From Cytobacillus firmus (lineage in GTDB: Bacteria; Bacillota; Bacilli; Bacillales; Cytobacillaceae), in contig NZ_CP086235.1 of the NCBI RefSeq assembly GCF_023612095.1, positions 82,501-142,500 of the forward strand: a stretch of 60,000 nucleotides of DNA, read 5' to 3'. Under the pieces are notes generated by a model. The model had not been told where the DNA came from, made no database searches, and worked only from the letters and a program-made list of their open reading frames with translations. Positions within the stretch are counted from its first letter, which is position 1; each line of letters starts with the position of its first letter. Made by a program: the position numbers and the translations under genes. Shown in pieces: positions 49,079 to 60,000 of this stretch.

Positions 49079-49958
49079 ATTCTTCTATATGATAAGCATG
49101 GTAAACATCCCGCTTATTTAATTCCCGATCTTTTGCAGTTTGCTTGATGGCTTCCTTGCTCGAGAGTCCAGTTTCTTCTATATAATGTCTGACATGATCC
49201 TCAATCGAATGATTCTCCCACCAGGCAGCTTCTGCCTCCTGCACAGTTTCGGAAGTCCCTTCAATAATAATCACAAATTCTCCTCTCACTTCGCCGCCGC
49301 TTGAAGCCCATTCCATCACTTCTTCTACAGTTCCCCGGATAAATTCTTCATATCTCTTCGTCAGTTCACGGCATAACGCAATATTCCTGTTGCCCATGAC
49401 CACAGACATCAGTGAGAGGGTTTCCTTCAGGCGATGGGGAGCTTCATATAAGATGACGGTTGCCGATTGCCTAGAGAGATCCTCGAGCTCCTGCTTCTTG
49501 TGTTTCTTCTGCCTGTTCAAAAACCCATAGAAATAAAAAGGCTGGGTGTTGATGCCGGAAGCAATCAGGCCGGTTAATGCAGCATTCGCACCGGGAAGGG
49601 GCACCACTGTCAGCTTTTCTTCAGCAGCCGCTGTTACAAGGTCATAGCCCGGGTCTGAAATCGCAGGCATCCCTGCATCACTGACAAGGGCAATTTTTGC
49701 GCCATTGGCCACTTTTTCAAGCAGCTTCTGTCCGCTGATTTCCTTATTATGTTCATGATAGCTGATGATGGGTGTGTCAATCTCAAAATGATTGCATAGC
49801 TTCTTTGTATTGCGCGTATCCTCCGCTGCAATAAAGTCCGCTTCCTTCAGGATTCTAACCGCCCTGAAGCTCATGTCTTCCAGATTGCCGATTGGAGTCG
49901 GGACTAAATATAAAATTCCTTTTGTCTCTTCATGCTCAAAGCTTTTTTGCTGCCACAT
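49077..49958 (-). CDS. rsmI: 16S rRNA C1402 2'-O-methyltransferase
   Basis: Tetrapyrrole-methylase-fold SAM enzyme, 293 residues: ILYLVPTPIGNLEDMSFRA, AAEDTRNTKKL, SYHEHNK, SDAGMPAISDPG, GFLNRQKK, YEAPHRLKETL, RELTKRYEEF. ATG at 49958 with GGGTGG five bases upstream is preferred to GTG 49967. It overlaps the yazA 3' end by 23 nt in another frame. Convergent with abrB. Confidence 0.96.
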   Translation of the reverse strand: MWQQKSFEHEETKGILYLVPTPIGNLEDMSFRAVRILKEADFIAAEDTRNTKKLCNHFEIDTPIISYHEHNKEISGQKLLEKVANGAKIALVSDAGMPAISDPGYDLVTAAAEEKLTVVPLPGANAALTGLIASGINTQPFYFYGFLNRQKKHKKQELEDLSRQSATVILYEAPHRLKETLSLMSVVMGNRNIALCRELTKRYEEFIRGTVEEVMEWASSGGEVRGEFVIIIEGTSETVQEAEAAWWENHSIEDHVRHYIEETGLSSKEAIKQTAKDRELNKRDVYHAYHIEE

Positions 49959-50220
49959 ATGTACCACCCGTCTCTTTCATTAAAAACTCGTCCTTCTTCT
50001 TCCGGGACAATTGTTTGAATTCATATTCCGCTCTCATCGCTTCGCCTTTTTCCGAAAAGGAACGGGAGAAGACCAGCTCAACCGGTCCTCTTCCTCTGGT
50101 ATACTTGGCCCCTTTTCCTTCATTATGGACCTTCACCCGTTTTTCAAGATCATTGGTGTAACCTGCATACAAGCTGCCATCACGGCAATGGAGAACGTAA
50201 AAAAAATGGCTATTCTCCAT
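49936..50220 (-). CDS. yazA: GIY-YIG nuclease-domain protein (YazA/UPF0213)
   Basis: 94 residues, one GIY-YIG domain: [18 protein letters not shown] (7-24, a YVL...YAGYT form of the motif) with Arg28 and Glu65-like positions. A putative structure-specific nuclease; substrate unknown. ATG overlaps the trmN6 stop by 11 nt. Confidence 0.92.
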   Translation of the reverse strand: MENSHFFYVLHCRDGSLYAGYTNDLEKRVKVHNEGKGAKYTRGRGPVELVFSRSFSEKGEAMRAEYEFKQLSRKKKDEFLMKETGGTYVAAKKL

Positions 50221-50950
50221 ATAAAATCTCTCTCATTTCGGGTGTGTATTCATTTTCTTCATTATATACAAATAAAGGAGGCAGGATTTTCAGGTCCGGA
50301 TTGCCGTTTTTGACTGCCTCAATCAGCAGGGTGTTTGCTTCTTTTCCGACCTTCGGATAAACAAACTGCACCCTTTTCGGCTCCAGCTTATACTTGCGCA
50401 TTAGGGTGACAATGTCGAGGAACCTGCCCGGCCTGTGCACAAATGCCACCTTGCCTCCCTGTCTCGCAAGCCCGCTTGACGCTTTCACCGCATCCTCAAG
50501 CGTACACAGAATTTCATGGCGGGCAATCGCCAAATGCTCATTTTCATTGATTTCATCCTTAGAAGGTGTTGGAAAGTAAGGCGGGTTGCAGGTGACAACA
50601 TCAAATTTTCCATAACCTAATTCCTGATGGATCTCTTTAATATCCCCCTGAATCATCTTAATCCGGTCTTGAAGCTTATTGTATTCAATGCTTCTGACCG
50701 CCATATCATGCAGACGCTCCTGAATTTCGACGCCTGTAATGGCCCCCTTTGTTCTTGTGCTCAAAAAAAGCGGAATCACACCATTTCCACTGCACAAATC
50801 AATAAGATTGCCTTTTTGAATCGGCACATACACAAACCGGGCCAGCAGGACAGCATCCAGTGAAAAAGAAAAAACGGCCGGGCTTTGGATGATTCTCATA
50901 TCTTCAGCCAGCAAATAGTCCAGCCGCTCCCCTTCTTTTAAAAAATCCAT
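50210..50950 (-). CDS. trmN6: tRNA1(Val) adenine37-N6-methyltransferase family (TrmN6/YabB)
   Basis: 246 residues: SAM motif [10 protein letters not shown] (51-60) and catalytic NPPY (122-125), the signature of N6-adenine methylation. ATG at 50950 is supported by GGAGGATC; upstream frame runs into repeat A5. First gene of trmN6-yazA-rsmI. The exact tRNA target is inferred from the family. Confidence 0.93.
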   Translation of the reverse strand: MDFLKEGERLDYLLAEDMRIIQSPAVFSFSLDAVLLARFVYVPIQKGNLIDLCSGNGVIPLFLSTRTKGAITGVEIQERLHDMAVRSIEYNKLQDRIKMIQGDIKEIHQELGYGKFDVVTCNPPYFPTPSKDEINENEHLAIARHEILCTLEDAVKASSGLARQGGKVAFVHRPGRFLDIVTLMRKYKLEPKRVQFVYPKVGKEANTLLIEAVKNGNPDLKILPPLFVYNEENEYTPEMREILYGE

Positions 50951-50970
50951 TCTTGATCCTCCATGCTTCA

Positions 50971-51232
50971 AAGAAAAGCGCAAGCGCCTTGCCCACCCCC
51001 GACAAGCACAAGACAAGCCTCACGGAAAGGCGTTCTTTGCCTTTTTGGGAGGATTGCCCGAAAGGTGGAGGCGACTGCCCAGGGACGACAGGCATAAGAC
51101 GGTTCCTGTAAGAAGGCGTTTTTCCTTCTGAAAGGAAACGGCTTATGACCCCGAGTCCCTAGGAGCCGAAACAAGACAAGCTTGTGACCTCGAGGGGGTA
51201 GGCGCTGAGCTAGACAGTTCTCGAAGTTCAAA
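50971..51232 (-). repeat. Repeat family A, long form (A5), upstream of trmN6
   Basis: About 262 bp, differing from A4 in only a few positions (one substitution in the first module, one deleted base near the end, and the outer ends). It lies 21 nt before the trmN6 start, same orientation as A4 to its gene. Confidence 0.92.
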
Positions 51233-51261
51233 GTATACTTTCTCTGATTCTTTGCTTTTAT

Positions 51262-51294
51262 GGAAAAATAGCCTTCCTATCACAGGAAGGCTAA
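51262..51294 (-). terminator. Terminator of yabA
   Basis: Minus strand TAGCCTTCCT-GTGAT-AGGAAGGCTA followed by TTTTT. Confidence 0.92.
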
Positions 51295-51298
51295 AAGT

Positions 51299-51673
51299 TT
51301 ACTTCTTATTCAGGAAAGACAGGCAAAACAGACAGTCTCCCTCTTTACGCGGGCTGCCGAAATGGAGATTGCAAATGTGAAAGCCTTCCTGATAGAGGCG
51401 TGCCAGGTTATCATAGCCTTCGCCAATATCAATCACCCTATCATTATCTGCAGCATCGGCAGACTGCTCTGATTTGCTTTTTTTCGCCGATGTACTTTCC
51501 TTTTCTGCAGGTATGTCTAAATGACGTCGTAAATGTTCATTTTCCAGCTTCAAAGAGTTATTCTCTTCAAGTATTTCTGCCAAATGCTGCTTTAACTCAC
51601 CAAGCTGCTGATATAACTCTCCAATTTGGGTTTCCATATTACTCACAGAGTCAAAGATTTCTTTTTTATCCAC
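51299..51673 (-). CDS. yabA: Replication-initiation control protein YabA
   Basis: Binds DnaA and the sliding clamp to limit re-initiation. 124 residues: N-terminal leucine-rich coiled coil (about 10-55), a charged linker, and a C-terminal zinc domain with [11 protein letters not shown] and CLFC. GTG at 51673 is preferred to GTG 51682 because AGAGGTGG is then at the right distance and the N terminus [10 protein letters not shown] matches the family. Follows ricT by 12 nt. Confidence 0.95.
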   Translation of the reverse strand: MDKKEIFDSVSNMETQIGELYQQLGELKQHLAEILEENNSLKLENEHLRRHLDIPAEKESTSAKKSKSEQSADAADNDRVIDIGEGYDNLARLYQEGFHICNLHFGSPRKEGDCLFCLSFLNKK

Positions 51674-51685
51674 GACTTCCACCTC

Positions 51686-52513
51686 TTAATCTGTGGACTG
51701 AACTGATACAGCACCTTGTTTTAAAATTTCATCCAGTGTATATTCGAGGACGCGCTCGGCTTCTTTTACATCAACCTGCAGCACACGCTCCAATATATTC
51801 AAGCCTACCACTTTTCCGGCTCCATCCGGGGTCTGAATCCATTCCCCAAGATCCGGGAGCATTTCTTTTGCTGCTTCATACTCATCATTTTCATATTTCA
51901 GGCAGCACATTAAGCGGCCGCATAAACCCGATATTTTCGTTGGGTTCAGCGATAGATTCTGGTCCTTTGCCATCTTAATGGATACAGGATCAAAGTCACC
52001 CAGGAAAGTGGAACAGCACAGCATTCTGCCGCATGGTCCAATACCGCCCAGCATTTTTGCCTCATCCCTCACACCAATCTGGCGAAGTTCAATCCTTGTC
52101 CGGAAGATGGCTGCGAGATCTTTGACAAGCTCGCGGAAGTCAACCCGGCCATCAGCCGTAAAGTAGAAGATGACCTTATTTCGGTCAAATGTATATTCAA
52201 CATCCACCAGCTTCATATCAAGCTGATGTGTTTGTACCTTTTCACAGCATACCTCGTATGCTTCCTTGGCGGCCTGCTTGTTCTCCTCAACAATCATGCG
52301 ATCCTTTTGATCTGCAATACGAAGAACCTTTTTTAATGGAAGGACAACATCATGCTCATCAACCTGCTTCGGGGCAATTACCACTTTTCCGTATTCAACG
52401 CCTCGGACAGTTTCGACAATGACAAAGTCATCCTTTTGTATTGAGAGATCTCCGGGATCAAAATAATAAATCTTGCCCGCTTTTTTAAAGCGCACTCCTA
52501 CTACATCATACAA
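51686..52513 (-). CDS. ricT: RicT (YaaT), PSP1-domain subunit of the RicAFT complex
   Basis: 275 residues. PSP1 domain with six conserved cysteines at 161, 166, 167, 198, 203 and 204 (GPCGRMLCC and GLCGRLMCC), ligands for the [4Fe-4S] clusters of the RicA-RicF-RicT (Y-) complex that steers RNase Y and phosphorelay/Spo0A activation. TTG start at 52513 with GGAGGG 8 nt upstream; no ATG fits. Overlaps holB by 8 nt. Confidence 0.95.
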   Translation of the reverse strand: MYDVVGVRFKKAGKIYYFDPGDLSIQKDDFVIVETVRGVEYGKVVIAPKQVDEHDVVLPLKKVLRIADQKDRMIVEENKQAAKEAYEVCCEKVQTHQLDMKLVDVEYTFDRNKVIFYFTADGRVDFRELVKDLAAIFRTRIELRQIGVRDEAKMLGGIGPCGRMLCCSTFLGDFDPVSIKMAKDQNLSLNPTKISGLCGRLMCCLKYENDEYEAAKEMLPDLGEWIQTPDGAGKVVGLNILERVLQVDVKEAERVLEYTLDEILKQGAVSVQSTD

Positions 52514-53513
52514 AGGAAGATCCCTCCTGCAATTTTAGCACAAGCTGTTCCATCAACAGCTGCGGATTCATATTTGCCTGCAATTTTCTTTTGGCTTCCA
52601 AAACAGCCGTCATCTGTTCCGTCAGGCGTTTGGTGGAAGATTGCAGCGCAAACTGCTCTAAACGTTTTCGTTCGTTCTGATGGACAACCTGGTCTTGTTT
52701 CCCAAGCTGAATATATAGTAAATCTTTAAAAATAAGAAGTAATAGATCCAAGCCGCGATCAATCTGCTCTTTTTCTTTAAAGTGCAAGAACCAATCCTCC
52801 TGAAGGGCAACCATTGCCTCAAGCGGATTTTTCTTTACCACTTCATATAATTTTAACACTATTTTTTGTGCTTGTACAAACCAATCATCTGAACTATATT
52901 GTAAAGCTTCATCCAAATTATTGGTAATTTGTGCAAGTAATGGTGCCTGGGCAGGATCCACTCCATTATTTTTTAACTGCTGAATCATTTCAGCAGGAGA
53001 TAATGGTTTAAAAGAAATGGACTGGCAGCGGGATAGAATAGTAGGAAGCATCTGCTGTGACTGCTCGGTAATCAGCACAGCGGTCGTCTCTGAATGGGGT
53101 TCCTCCAGAAATTTAAGCAGACTGTTGGCAGCGTTCACTGTCATTTTGTCAGCATGAACAATCACATACAGTTTCCGCCTGGATTCTACCCCGGTCTTTG
53201 AAAACTCTTCCTGCAGGCTTTGAATCTGATTTTTTTTGATAGAAAGCCCGTCCGGCTCCAGAATATGAACATCCGGATGATTTCCGCTGTTTATCCTTTT
53301 GCAGTTTGAACATGTTTCACATGGAACATATCCTTCAAGCGGCTCACGGCAGAATCGGCTCTTCGCCAAAAGCATGCTTGCTTCCCGCTTTCCTGTTCCT
53401 TTCATCCCTTCAAACAAGTAGGCGTGGGCCAGCCGATCCTTTACTATGCTATTTTTAAACATTTTTAATACAACTGGCTGTATAGCCTCCAGCTGTTCCC
53501 ACGTTTTTCCCAC
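52506..53513 (-). CDS. holB: DNA polymerase III delta' subunit
   Basis: 335-residue clamp-loader subunit: AAA-like module with GMKGTGKR (36-43), zinc ligands Cys55, Cys65, Cys68, Cys71, then EEP and SRCQ sensor segment. GTG at 53513 (VGKTWEQL) is preferred to GTG 53522 by alignment with B. subtilis HolB. Lies between yaaR and ricT, 13 nt and 8 nt overlap respectively. Confidence 0.94.
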   Translation of the reverse strand: MGKTWEQLEAIQPVVLKMFKNSIVKDRLAHAYLFEGMKGTGKREASMLLAKSRFCREPLEGYVPCETCSNCKRINSGNHPDVHILEPDGLSIKKNQIQSLQEEFSKTGVESRRKLYVIVHADKMTVNAANSLLKFLEEPHSETTAVLITEQSQQMLPTILSRCQSISFKPLSPAEMIQQLKNNGVDPAQAPLLAQITNNLDEALQYSSDDWFVQAQKIVLKLYEVVKKNPLEAMVALQEDWFLHFKEKEQIDRGLDLLLLIFKDLLYIQLGKQDQVVHQNERKRLEQFALQSSTKRLTEQMTAVLEAKRKLQANMNPQLLMEQLVLKLQEGSSFV

Positions 53514-53526
53514 AAGTATCACTCAC

Positions 53527-53967
53527 TTACATATATAAATTTATTAGGAGTCCCTTAATCTCTCCGACTTTTCCTAATATATCAATAGAAGATTCTTCTT
53601 TTTTCATTAATTCATCTGTCAGCTCTGAAAGCTTTTCATCAACCGTTTCCACCACTTTCAGAGACCGGCCCTGTCCATGCTGGTTCCAGCTGTGCGATTG
53701 CCTCAGCTCCATTCCAAAATCAACCGCTTCCTTCACAAACTTTTTCACAAGCGTTTTAAATTTAGCCAGATCCTTAAAGGTTCTGGAGCGGGCCAGCCGT
53801 TCTCCCGCGGCATCTATATCCTTTAACAGACCCTGAAGCTGGGAAGACTGCATTTTCTGGTCCTGCTTTTGCACCATTTCAGAAAATTTAACACCGTTCC
53901 CGGCTGCCTGCTTCTGCTCATTACGGACATTTTCCATCTTGAGCCGAAGTTCCTGATTAATTTTCAT
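53527..53967 (-). CDS. yaaR: YaaR-family protein (DUF327)
   Basis: 146-residue helical protein (DVVMKINQELRL-type start; conserved FKDLAKFKTLVKKFVKEAVDFG). No catalytic motif. ATG at 53967 after GGAGGATC. Co-transcribed with darA and holB. Function unknown to me. Confidence 0.9.
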   Translation of the reverse strand: MKINQELRLKMENVRNEQKQAAGNGVKFSEMVQKQDQKMQSSQLQGLLKDIDAAGERLARSRTFKDLAKFKTLVKKFVKEAVDFGMELRQSHSWNQHGQGRSLKVVETVDEKLSELTDELMKKEESSIDILGKVGEIKGLLINLYM

Positions 53968-54009
53968 AACTGATCCTCCGCAAAGGGCTCAAAGCTCCCT
54001 CTGTAATGA

Positions 54010-54363
<354 letters not shown>

Positions 54364-54448
54364 TCATCCGTTTTGTCTTACTTTTATTATATCAATTATT
54401 TTATCTTCAAGCAGAAATTAAGGGAATACAGAAAAAATATTTTAAAAA

Positions 54449-54479
54449 AGCCTTAAAGAAATATGATCTTTAAGGCAGA
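54449..54479 (-). terminator. Terminator of tmk
   Basis: Minus strand GCCTTAAAG-ATCATATTT-CTTTAAGGC followed by TTTTTT. Confidence 0.9.
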
Positions 54480-54482
54480 TTT

Positions 54483-55109
54483 TTATATTCGTTCTTTCAG
54501 CTTAGTCACCGCCTGCTGATACACTTCCTCCAATGGCTTTGAAGCATCGATCTTAAAGATGCGCTCCGGGTAAAGCTCCATTAGCTTCAGATAGCCCTCC
54601 CGCACTTTATGGTGAAAGTCGAGCTTTTCCAGGTCCAGGCGGTTCACTTCACGTCCTTTATGCTGATTGATTCTTTCCAGCCCGGCTTCAGGATCTATAT
54701 CAAAATACAAAGTCAGTTCGGGCATCATGCCTTCAATGGCAAAGCTGTTGATGGAGTAGACCTCCTCAATGCCAAGTCCTCTTGCATAACCCTGATAGGC
54801 AAGAGAGCTATCAATAAACCGGTCACATAAAATGATAGATCCCTCATCCAGTGCCGGCTTTACTTTCTCGGCCAGGTGCTGCCTTCTGGCTGCCGCATAC
54901 AGCAGAGCCTCTGTTCTCGGGTCCATCTTTGTATTCTTTTTATCAAGTATGACACTTCGGATTTGCTCAGCGATCTCAATTCCGCCAGGTTCTCTTGTCT
55001 GAAGCACCTGATAGCCTTCCTTTGCCAGATTAGTTGCCAGCATATCAATAATCGTAGTCTTTCCGGCACCCTCAGGTCCTTCGACCGTAATAAACTTACC
55101 TTTTTTCAT
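54483..55109 (-). CDS. tmk: Thymidylate kinase
   Basis: 208 residues: P-loop GPEGAGKTT (11-19), [12 protein letters not shown] and the LID region. Phosphorylates dTMP to dTDP. ATG at 55109 after GGAGG. Follows yaaO by 20 nt. Confidence 0.97.
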   Translation of the reverse strand: MKKGKFITVEGPEGAGKTTIIDMLATNLAKEGYQVLQTREPGGIEIAEQIRSVILDKKNTKMDPRTEALLYAAARRQHLAEKVKPALDEGSIILCDRFIDSSLAYQGYARGLGIEEVYSINSFAIEGMMPELTLYFDIDPEAGLERINQHKGREVNRLDLEKLDFHHKVREGYLKLMELYPERIFKIDASKPLEEVYQQAVTKLKERI

Positions 55110-55129
55110 TTTATTTCCTCCAGCTGCTT

Positions 55130-56566
55130 TTATAGATCCTGAAAAATGTTGATCCTGCCTGCTTTTAAATTGTCTCCATTTTGAAACCGTGCTCCGGCCT
55201 GAATTTGAAATCTGATGTTTTCGATATCTTCGCTCTCAATGATTTCACCCGGATATAAGAGCGGAATGCCTGGCGGATAAGGAATTACCTGCTGAGCGCA
55301 TATTTTACCGGCCGCCTCTTCCAATGCCACCGTTTTAATGGTGTGCTGACTCTGTTCCTTTTGCTCAAGGGCAAGGCCAGAGACAGGCTTTTTACTAAAA
55401 GTGATTCTTTCCTGGCGTTCTGCCGGTTGGAATGATGTCAATTCCTCTTTCAAACATTCAACAACCCGGTCAAATGGATAATCCATATCGTTCTTCAAAA
55501 GTGGTAAAACGAACAGGACATTATAGGGATCCGCCATTTCCGTAAAGATCCCGTGCTTCTCCAGAAGAGTCTGCAGGTCAAACCCGCTGAGTGTGGTTTC
55601 TGACTGGATGGTTACCTTTAAAGGGTCACCGTTGTGATGTTGGAATGGCAGTACCTTAATGCCTTTAATACTGTTAAGACTCTTCCTGAAATACCCGATC
55701 TTTTCTAGCAGTGCTTCCTCATCCTTTTTTGAAAATGAAGCTAAATAAGCCCTTGCCAAATCAAGAGAAGCCATAATCGGATAGGAAGGGCTGCTTGATT
55801 GAAGTATCCCCAGATAGTTGGTCACTTTTTCTTCCTTTATAAACCGGCTGTTAAAATGCAGATAAGCACCCATCGTCATAGCAGGCAGCGTTTTATGTGC
55901 CGATTGTACAGTAAGATCTGCCTGAAGCTGAACGGCCGAAGCGGGAAAATGGCTCCCGCCCATTAAATGGGCTCCATGTGCCTCATCCACCAGCACCGGA
56001 ATACCATGATCGTGGGCACAGTGTATAATATTTTCAAGGTCGTAGACCATTCCATAATAATTCGGATAGGTTAAAATGATTGCTTTTGCATCCGGATATT
56101 GCCTGATCGCCTCTTTAACCGTTTCTAAAGCCACTCCCCCGGCGACGCCCCACTCTTCATTAAACTCAGGCGCTAAAAAGACCGGCTTCGCTTTAGCCAA
56201 AGTAATGCCATTCAGGATGGATTTATGGCAGTTCCGCTGGACCAGTACAGTCTCATTTTCGTCTGCGGCTGACAGGACCATGGCAAGATTCCCTGCAGTC
56301 GATCCGTTCACAAGGAAAAAGCTTTTTGAAACTTCATACAGGCTGGCAAGCAGCTCCTGTGCCTCCAGGATGACCCCTTCAGGAGAATGCAAATCATCCA
56401 GTCCGCTGAGCTCCGTAGCATCAAGCTTTAAAATATGTTTAAAATAATCTGCTCCCTCACCAGCTGCAAGAAACCCATTCTTATGGCCCGGCACATGAAA
56501 GGATAACGGCTGGTGTGAAGCATGTATTTGTAATTGATTCCATAATGGAGTGTTTTTTTGATTCAT
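55130..56566 (-). CDS. yaaO: Orn/Lys/Arg decarboxylase-family PLP enzyme (YaaO)
   Basis: 478 residues (B. subtilis 480): PLP-dependent fold I with DEAHG (194-198) and the PLP lysine Lys225 in SAHKT, C-terminal domain of the biosynthetic decarboxylases. Substrate not fixed by sequence; B. subtilis YaaO is annotated only as a putative decarboxylase. ATG at 56566 after GGAAAG. Leads the yaaO-tmk transcript. xpaC and yaaN, which separate yaaO from gin in B. subtilis, are absent here. Confidence 0.92.
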   Translation of the reverse strand: MNQKNTPLWNQLQIHASHQPLSFHVPGHKNGFLAAGEGADYFKHILKLDATELSGLDDLHSPEGVILEAQELLASLYEVSKSFFLVNGSTAGNLAMVLSAADENETVLVQRNCHKSILNGITLAKAKPVFLAPEFNEEWGVAGGVALETVKEAIRQYPDAKAIILTYPNYYGMVYDLENIIHCAHDHGIPVLVDEAHGAHLMGGSHFPASAVQLQADLTVQSAHKTLPAMTMGAYLHFNSRFIKEEKVTNYLGILQSSSPSYPIMASLDLARAYLASFSKKDEEALLEKIGYFRKSLNSIKGIKVLPFQHHNGDPLKVTIQSETTLSGFDLQTLLEKHGIFTEMADPYNVLFVLPLLKNDMDYPFDRVVECLKEELTSFQPAERQERITFSKKPVSGLALEQKEQSQHTIKTVALEEAAGKICAQQVIPYPPGIPLLYPGEIIESEDIENIRFQIQAGARFQNGDNLKAGRINIFQDL

Positions 56567-56774
56567 ATGTTCACACTTTCCTATGATTCTTCTCCTATTT
56601 TAACAAAACAAGTATGTAACTGCTACATAAGGACGATATCTGTGCCAGTCCCTGAAGCATCAAGCAAAATAATAAAAGAAATCCTTTATAGACATACACC
56701 CAAATTAGATTTTCATCATACAATATTAATCAAGTAACCTCAGAAAAAACCCGCCAGTGAAAATTCAAAAAATT

Positions 56775-56804
56775 GTATACAATAATAGTAATCTGGGCAG
56801 ACTA
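56775..56804 (+). promoter_or_regulatory. SigF promoter of gin
   Basis: GTATA - 15 nt - GGGCAGACTA, exact match to the SigF consensus GGnnAnAnTR with ideal spacing. The 56567-56774 stretch between yaaO and this promoter shows no other feature. Confidence 0.9.
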
Positions 56805-56824
56805 AGGGTATGGAGGTGGAGTGA

Positions 56825-57028
56825 TTGGGTTCGCTATTAGCAAAAAAACAGGCAGGGGAAGAATGTGTCATATGCGAGCAGGAAAAGACCAGGGGAATAC
56901 ATCTATACACTTCTTTTATCTGCACAGATTGTGAAAATGATTTAATCACCACGGATACAAGTCATCCAAAATATAATTATTACTTAAAGAAGCTGCGGAA
57001 AATAACAATGCCGGAGATATTTTCTTGA
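56825..57028 (+). CDS. csfB: Anti-sigma-G factor Gin (CsfB)
   Basis: 67-residue zinc protein with Cys14, Cys17 (CVIC) and Cys33, Cys36 (CTDC), followed by KYNYYLKKLRKI. Inhibits SigG (and SigE) early in the forespore. TTG start at 56825, after GGAGG at 8 nt. Plus strand, opposite to yaaO. Directly behind a perfect SigF promoter and followed by a terminator, so monocistronic. Confidence 0.95.
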   Translation: MGSLLAKKQAGEECVICEQEKTRGIHLYTSFICTDCENDLITTDTSHPKYNYYLKKLRKITMPEIFS

Positions 57029-57032
57029 AATG

Positions 57033-57061
57033 TAAGCCCTTTGCTAGGGGCTTTTTATTTT
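57033..57061 (+). terminator. Terminator of gin
   Basis: AAGCCC-TTTGCTAG-GGGCTT followed by TTTATTTTT. Confidence 0.88.
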
Positions 57062-57145
57062 TTGTGCTGCCGGGGCAGCTCTGGGATGGCGCGGGATTTC
57101 AGGCTTGCTGGGAATTTATTTTGGCGCGCGCCTGGGGTTTGGTGG

Positions 57146-57271
57146 TTTATCTGACAGGTTGTGGAGTTTATCTGACATGTTTTGGGTTTTATCTAGCATG
57201 TTTTTGAATTTATCTAACATGTTTTTTGATTTATCTAGCATGTTTTGGAGTTTATCTTACATTTGGCACAA
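57146..57271. repeat. 21-bp tandem repeats (about six units)
   Basis: Units starting TTTATCT at 57146, 57167, 57188, 57209, 57230 and 57251. Because 21 is divisible by 3 the plus strand encodes heptads of the form LSxMFxx, but no start with a ribosome-binding site is obvious. A second motif, GGTGCATATAA / GGCGCATATAG / GACGCATAACT, repeats three times at about 20-bp spacing in 57314-57365. Confidence 0.85.
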
Positions 57272-57415
57272 TTCTTCTTCGCAGAGAACGAAATGACTAT
57301 GAAAATAGGGAACGGTGCATATAATTTGATTCTGGCGCATATAGCATGAAAGTGACGCATAACTGCACTTTTCAATATAAAGAAGAGTCCAACTGATTCA
57401 GATCCCAATAATTAC

Positions 57416-57447
57416 ACACAAAAAAGAGCACCCATCAGGTGCTCTTT
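57416..57447 (-). terminator. Terminator of the rRNA operon
   Basis: Minus strand AAGAGCACC-TGAT-GGGTGCTCTT followed by TTTTGTGTG. Confidence 0.95.
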
Positions 57448-57451
57448 CATT

Positions 57452-57568
<117 letters not shown>

Positions 57569-57652
57569 ACTATTTGGTTTGAAGAAACTTCGTTCCCTCA
57601 AAACTAGATAATGCATGAAGAAGCATTTGCCGAGTAATAACCAATATAACTT

Positions 57653-60000
<2,348 letters not shown>

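Overview
The window is a 60 kb piece of a Bacillaceae chromosome (Firmicutes, endospore former, moderate GC) close to the replication origin. Gene order from lysS to the rrn operon follows the Bacillus subtilis lysS-to-rrnA interval almost gene for gene, but is presented reverse-complemented, so nearly every gene lies on the minus strand and transcription runs right to left. The 100-residue protein matches, the sporulation genes (spoIIE, yabP, yabQ, spoVT, spoVG, sspF, yabG, gin, fin) and the alternative sigma-factor promoters place it in Bacillus sensu lato, perhaps near Cytobacillus or Mesobacillus; the species cannot be fixed from the window alone.

Layout, left to right: a truncated lysS; the pab/fol cluster (pabB-pabA-pabC-folP-folB-folK-yazB-dusB, read from 7.2 kb down to 1.4 kb) making 4-aminobenzoate and folate; cysK; a membrane-anchored PrsA-like foldase, hslO, coaX and ftsH; hpt-tilS; the forespore pair yabS-yabT; spoIIE; two plus-strand tRNA genes (Met, Glu); yabR, divIC, yabQ, yabP, rqcP, mazG, a SpoVB-like flippase, spoVT; mfd, fin, pth, ctc; prs-glmU; spoVG, ridA, purR, ispE; sspF, veg, yabG; rsmA-rnmV, yabE, tatD, metG; abrB on the plus strand; rsmI-yazA-trmN6, yabA; ricT-holB-yaaR, darA, tmk-yaaO; gin (plus strand); then 5S and the 3' four-fifths of 23S rRNA.

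Functionally the region mixes housekeeping (translation, replication, nucleotide and folate synthesis) with the sporulation switch. Promoter motifs can be read directly: a Spo0A-type spoIIE promoter with 21-bp spacing, abrB with two downstream 0A boxes, a SigH promoter at spoVG, SigF at gin and yabS, SigG at fin, sspF and spoVT, SigK at yabG, and SigB at ctc.

The unusual material is mostly intergenic. (1) A 250-nt highly structured RNA element flanked by 14-bp direct repeats occupies the yabR leader; it looks like an ORF-less HEARO / IscB omega-RNA element. (2) A dispersed repeat family has inserted, always in the same orientation, directly upstream of the ribosome-binding sites of at least five genes; two copies are about 98% identical. 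(3) A ten-unit 52-bp tandem array lies between ctc and pth, and a 21-bp array lies beyond gin. (4) pabB carries a one-base deletion that breaks its frame. (5) A second pair of near-perfect 0A boxes lies about 190 bp upstream of the abrB operator with no gene assigned to it.
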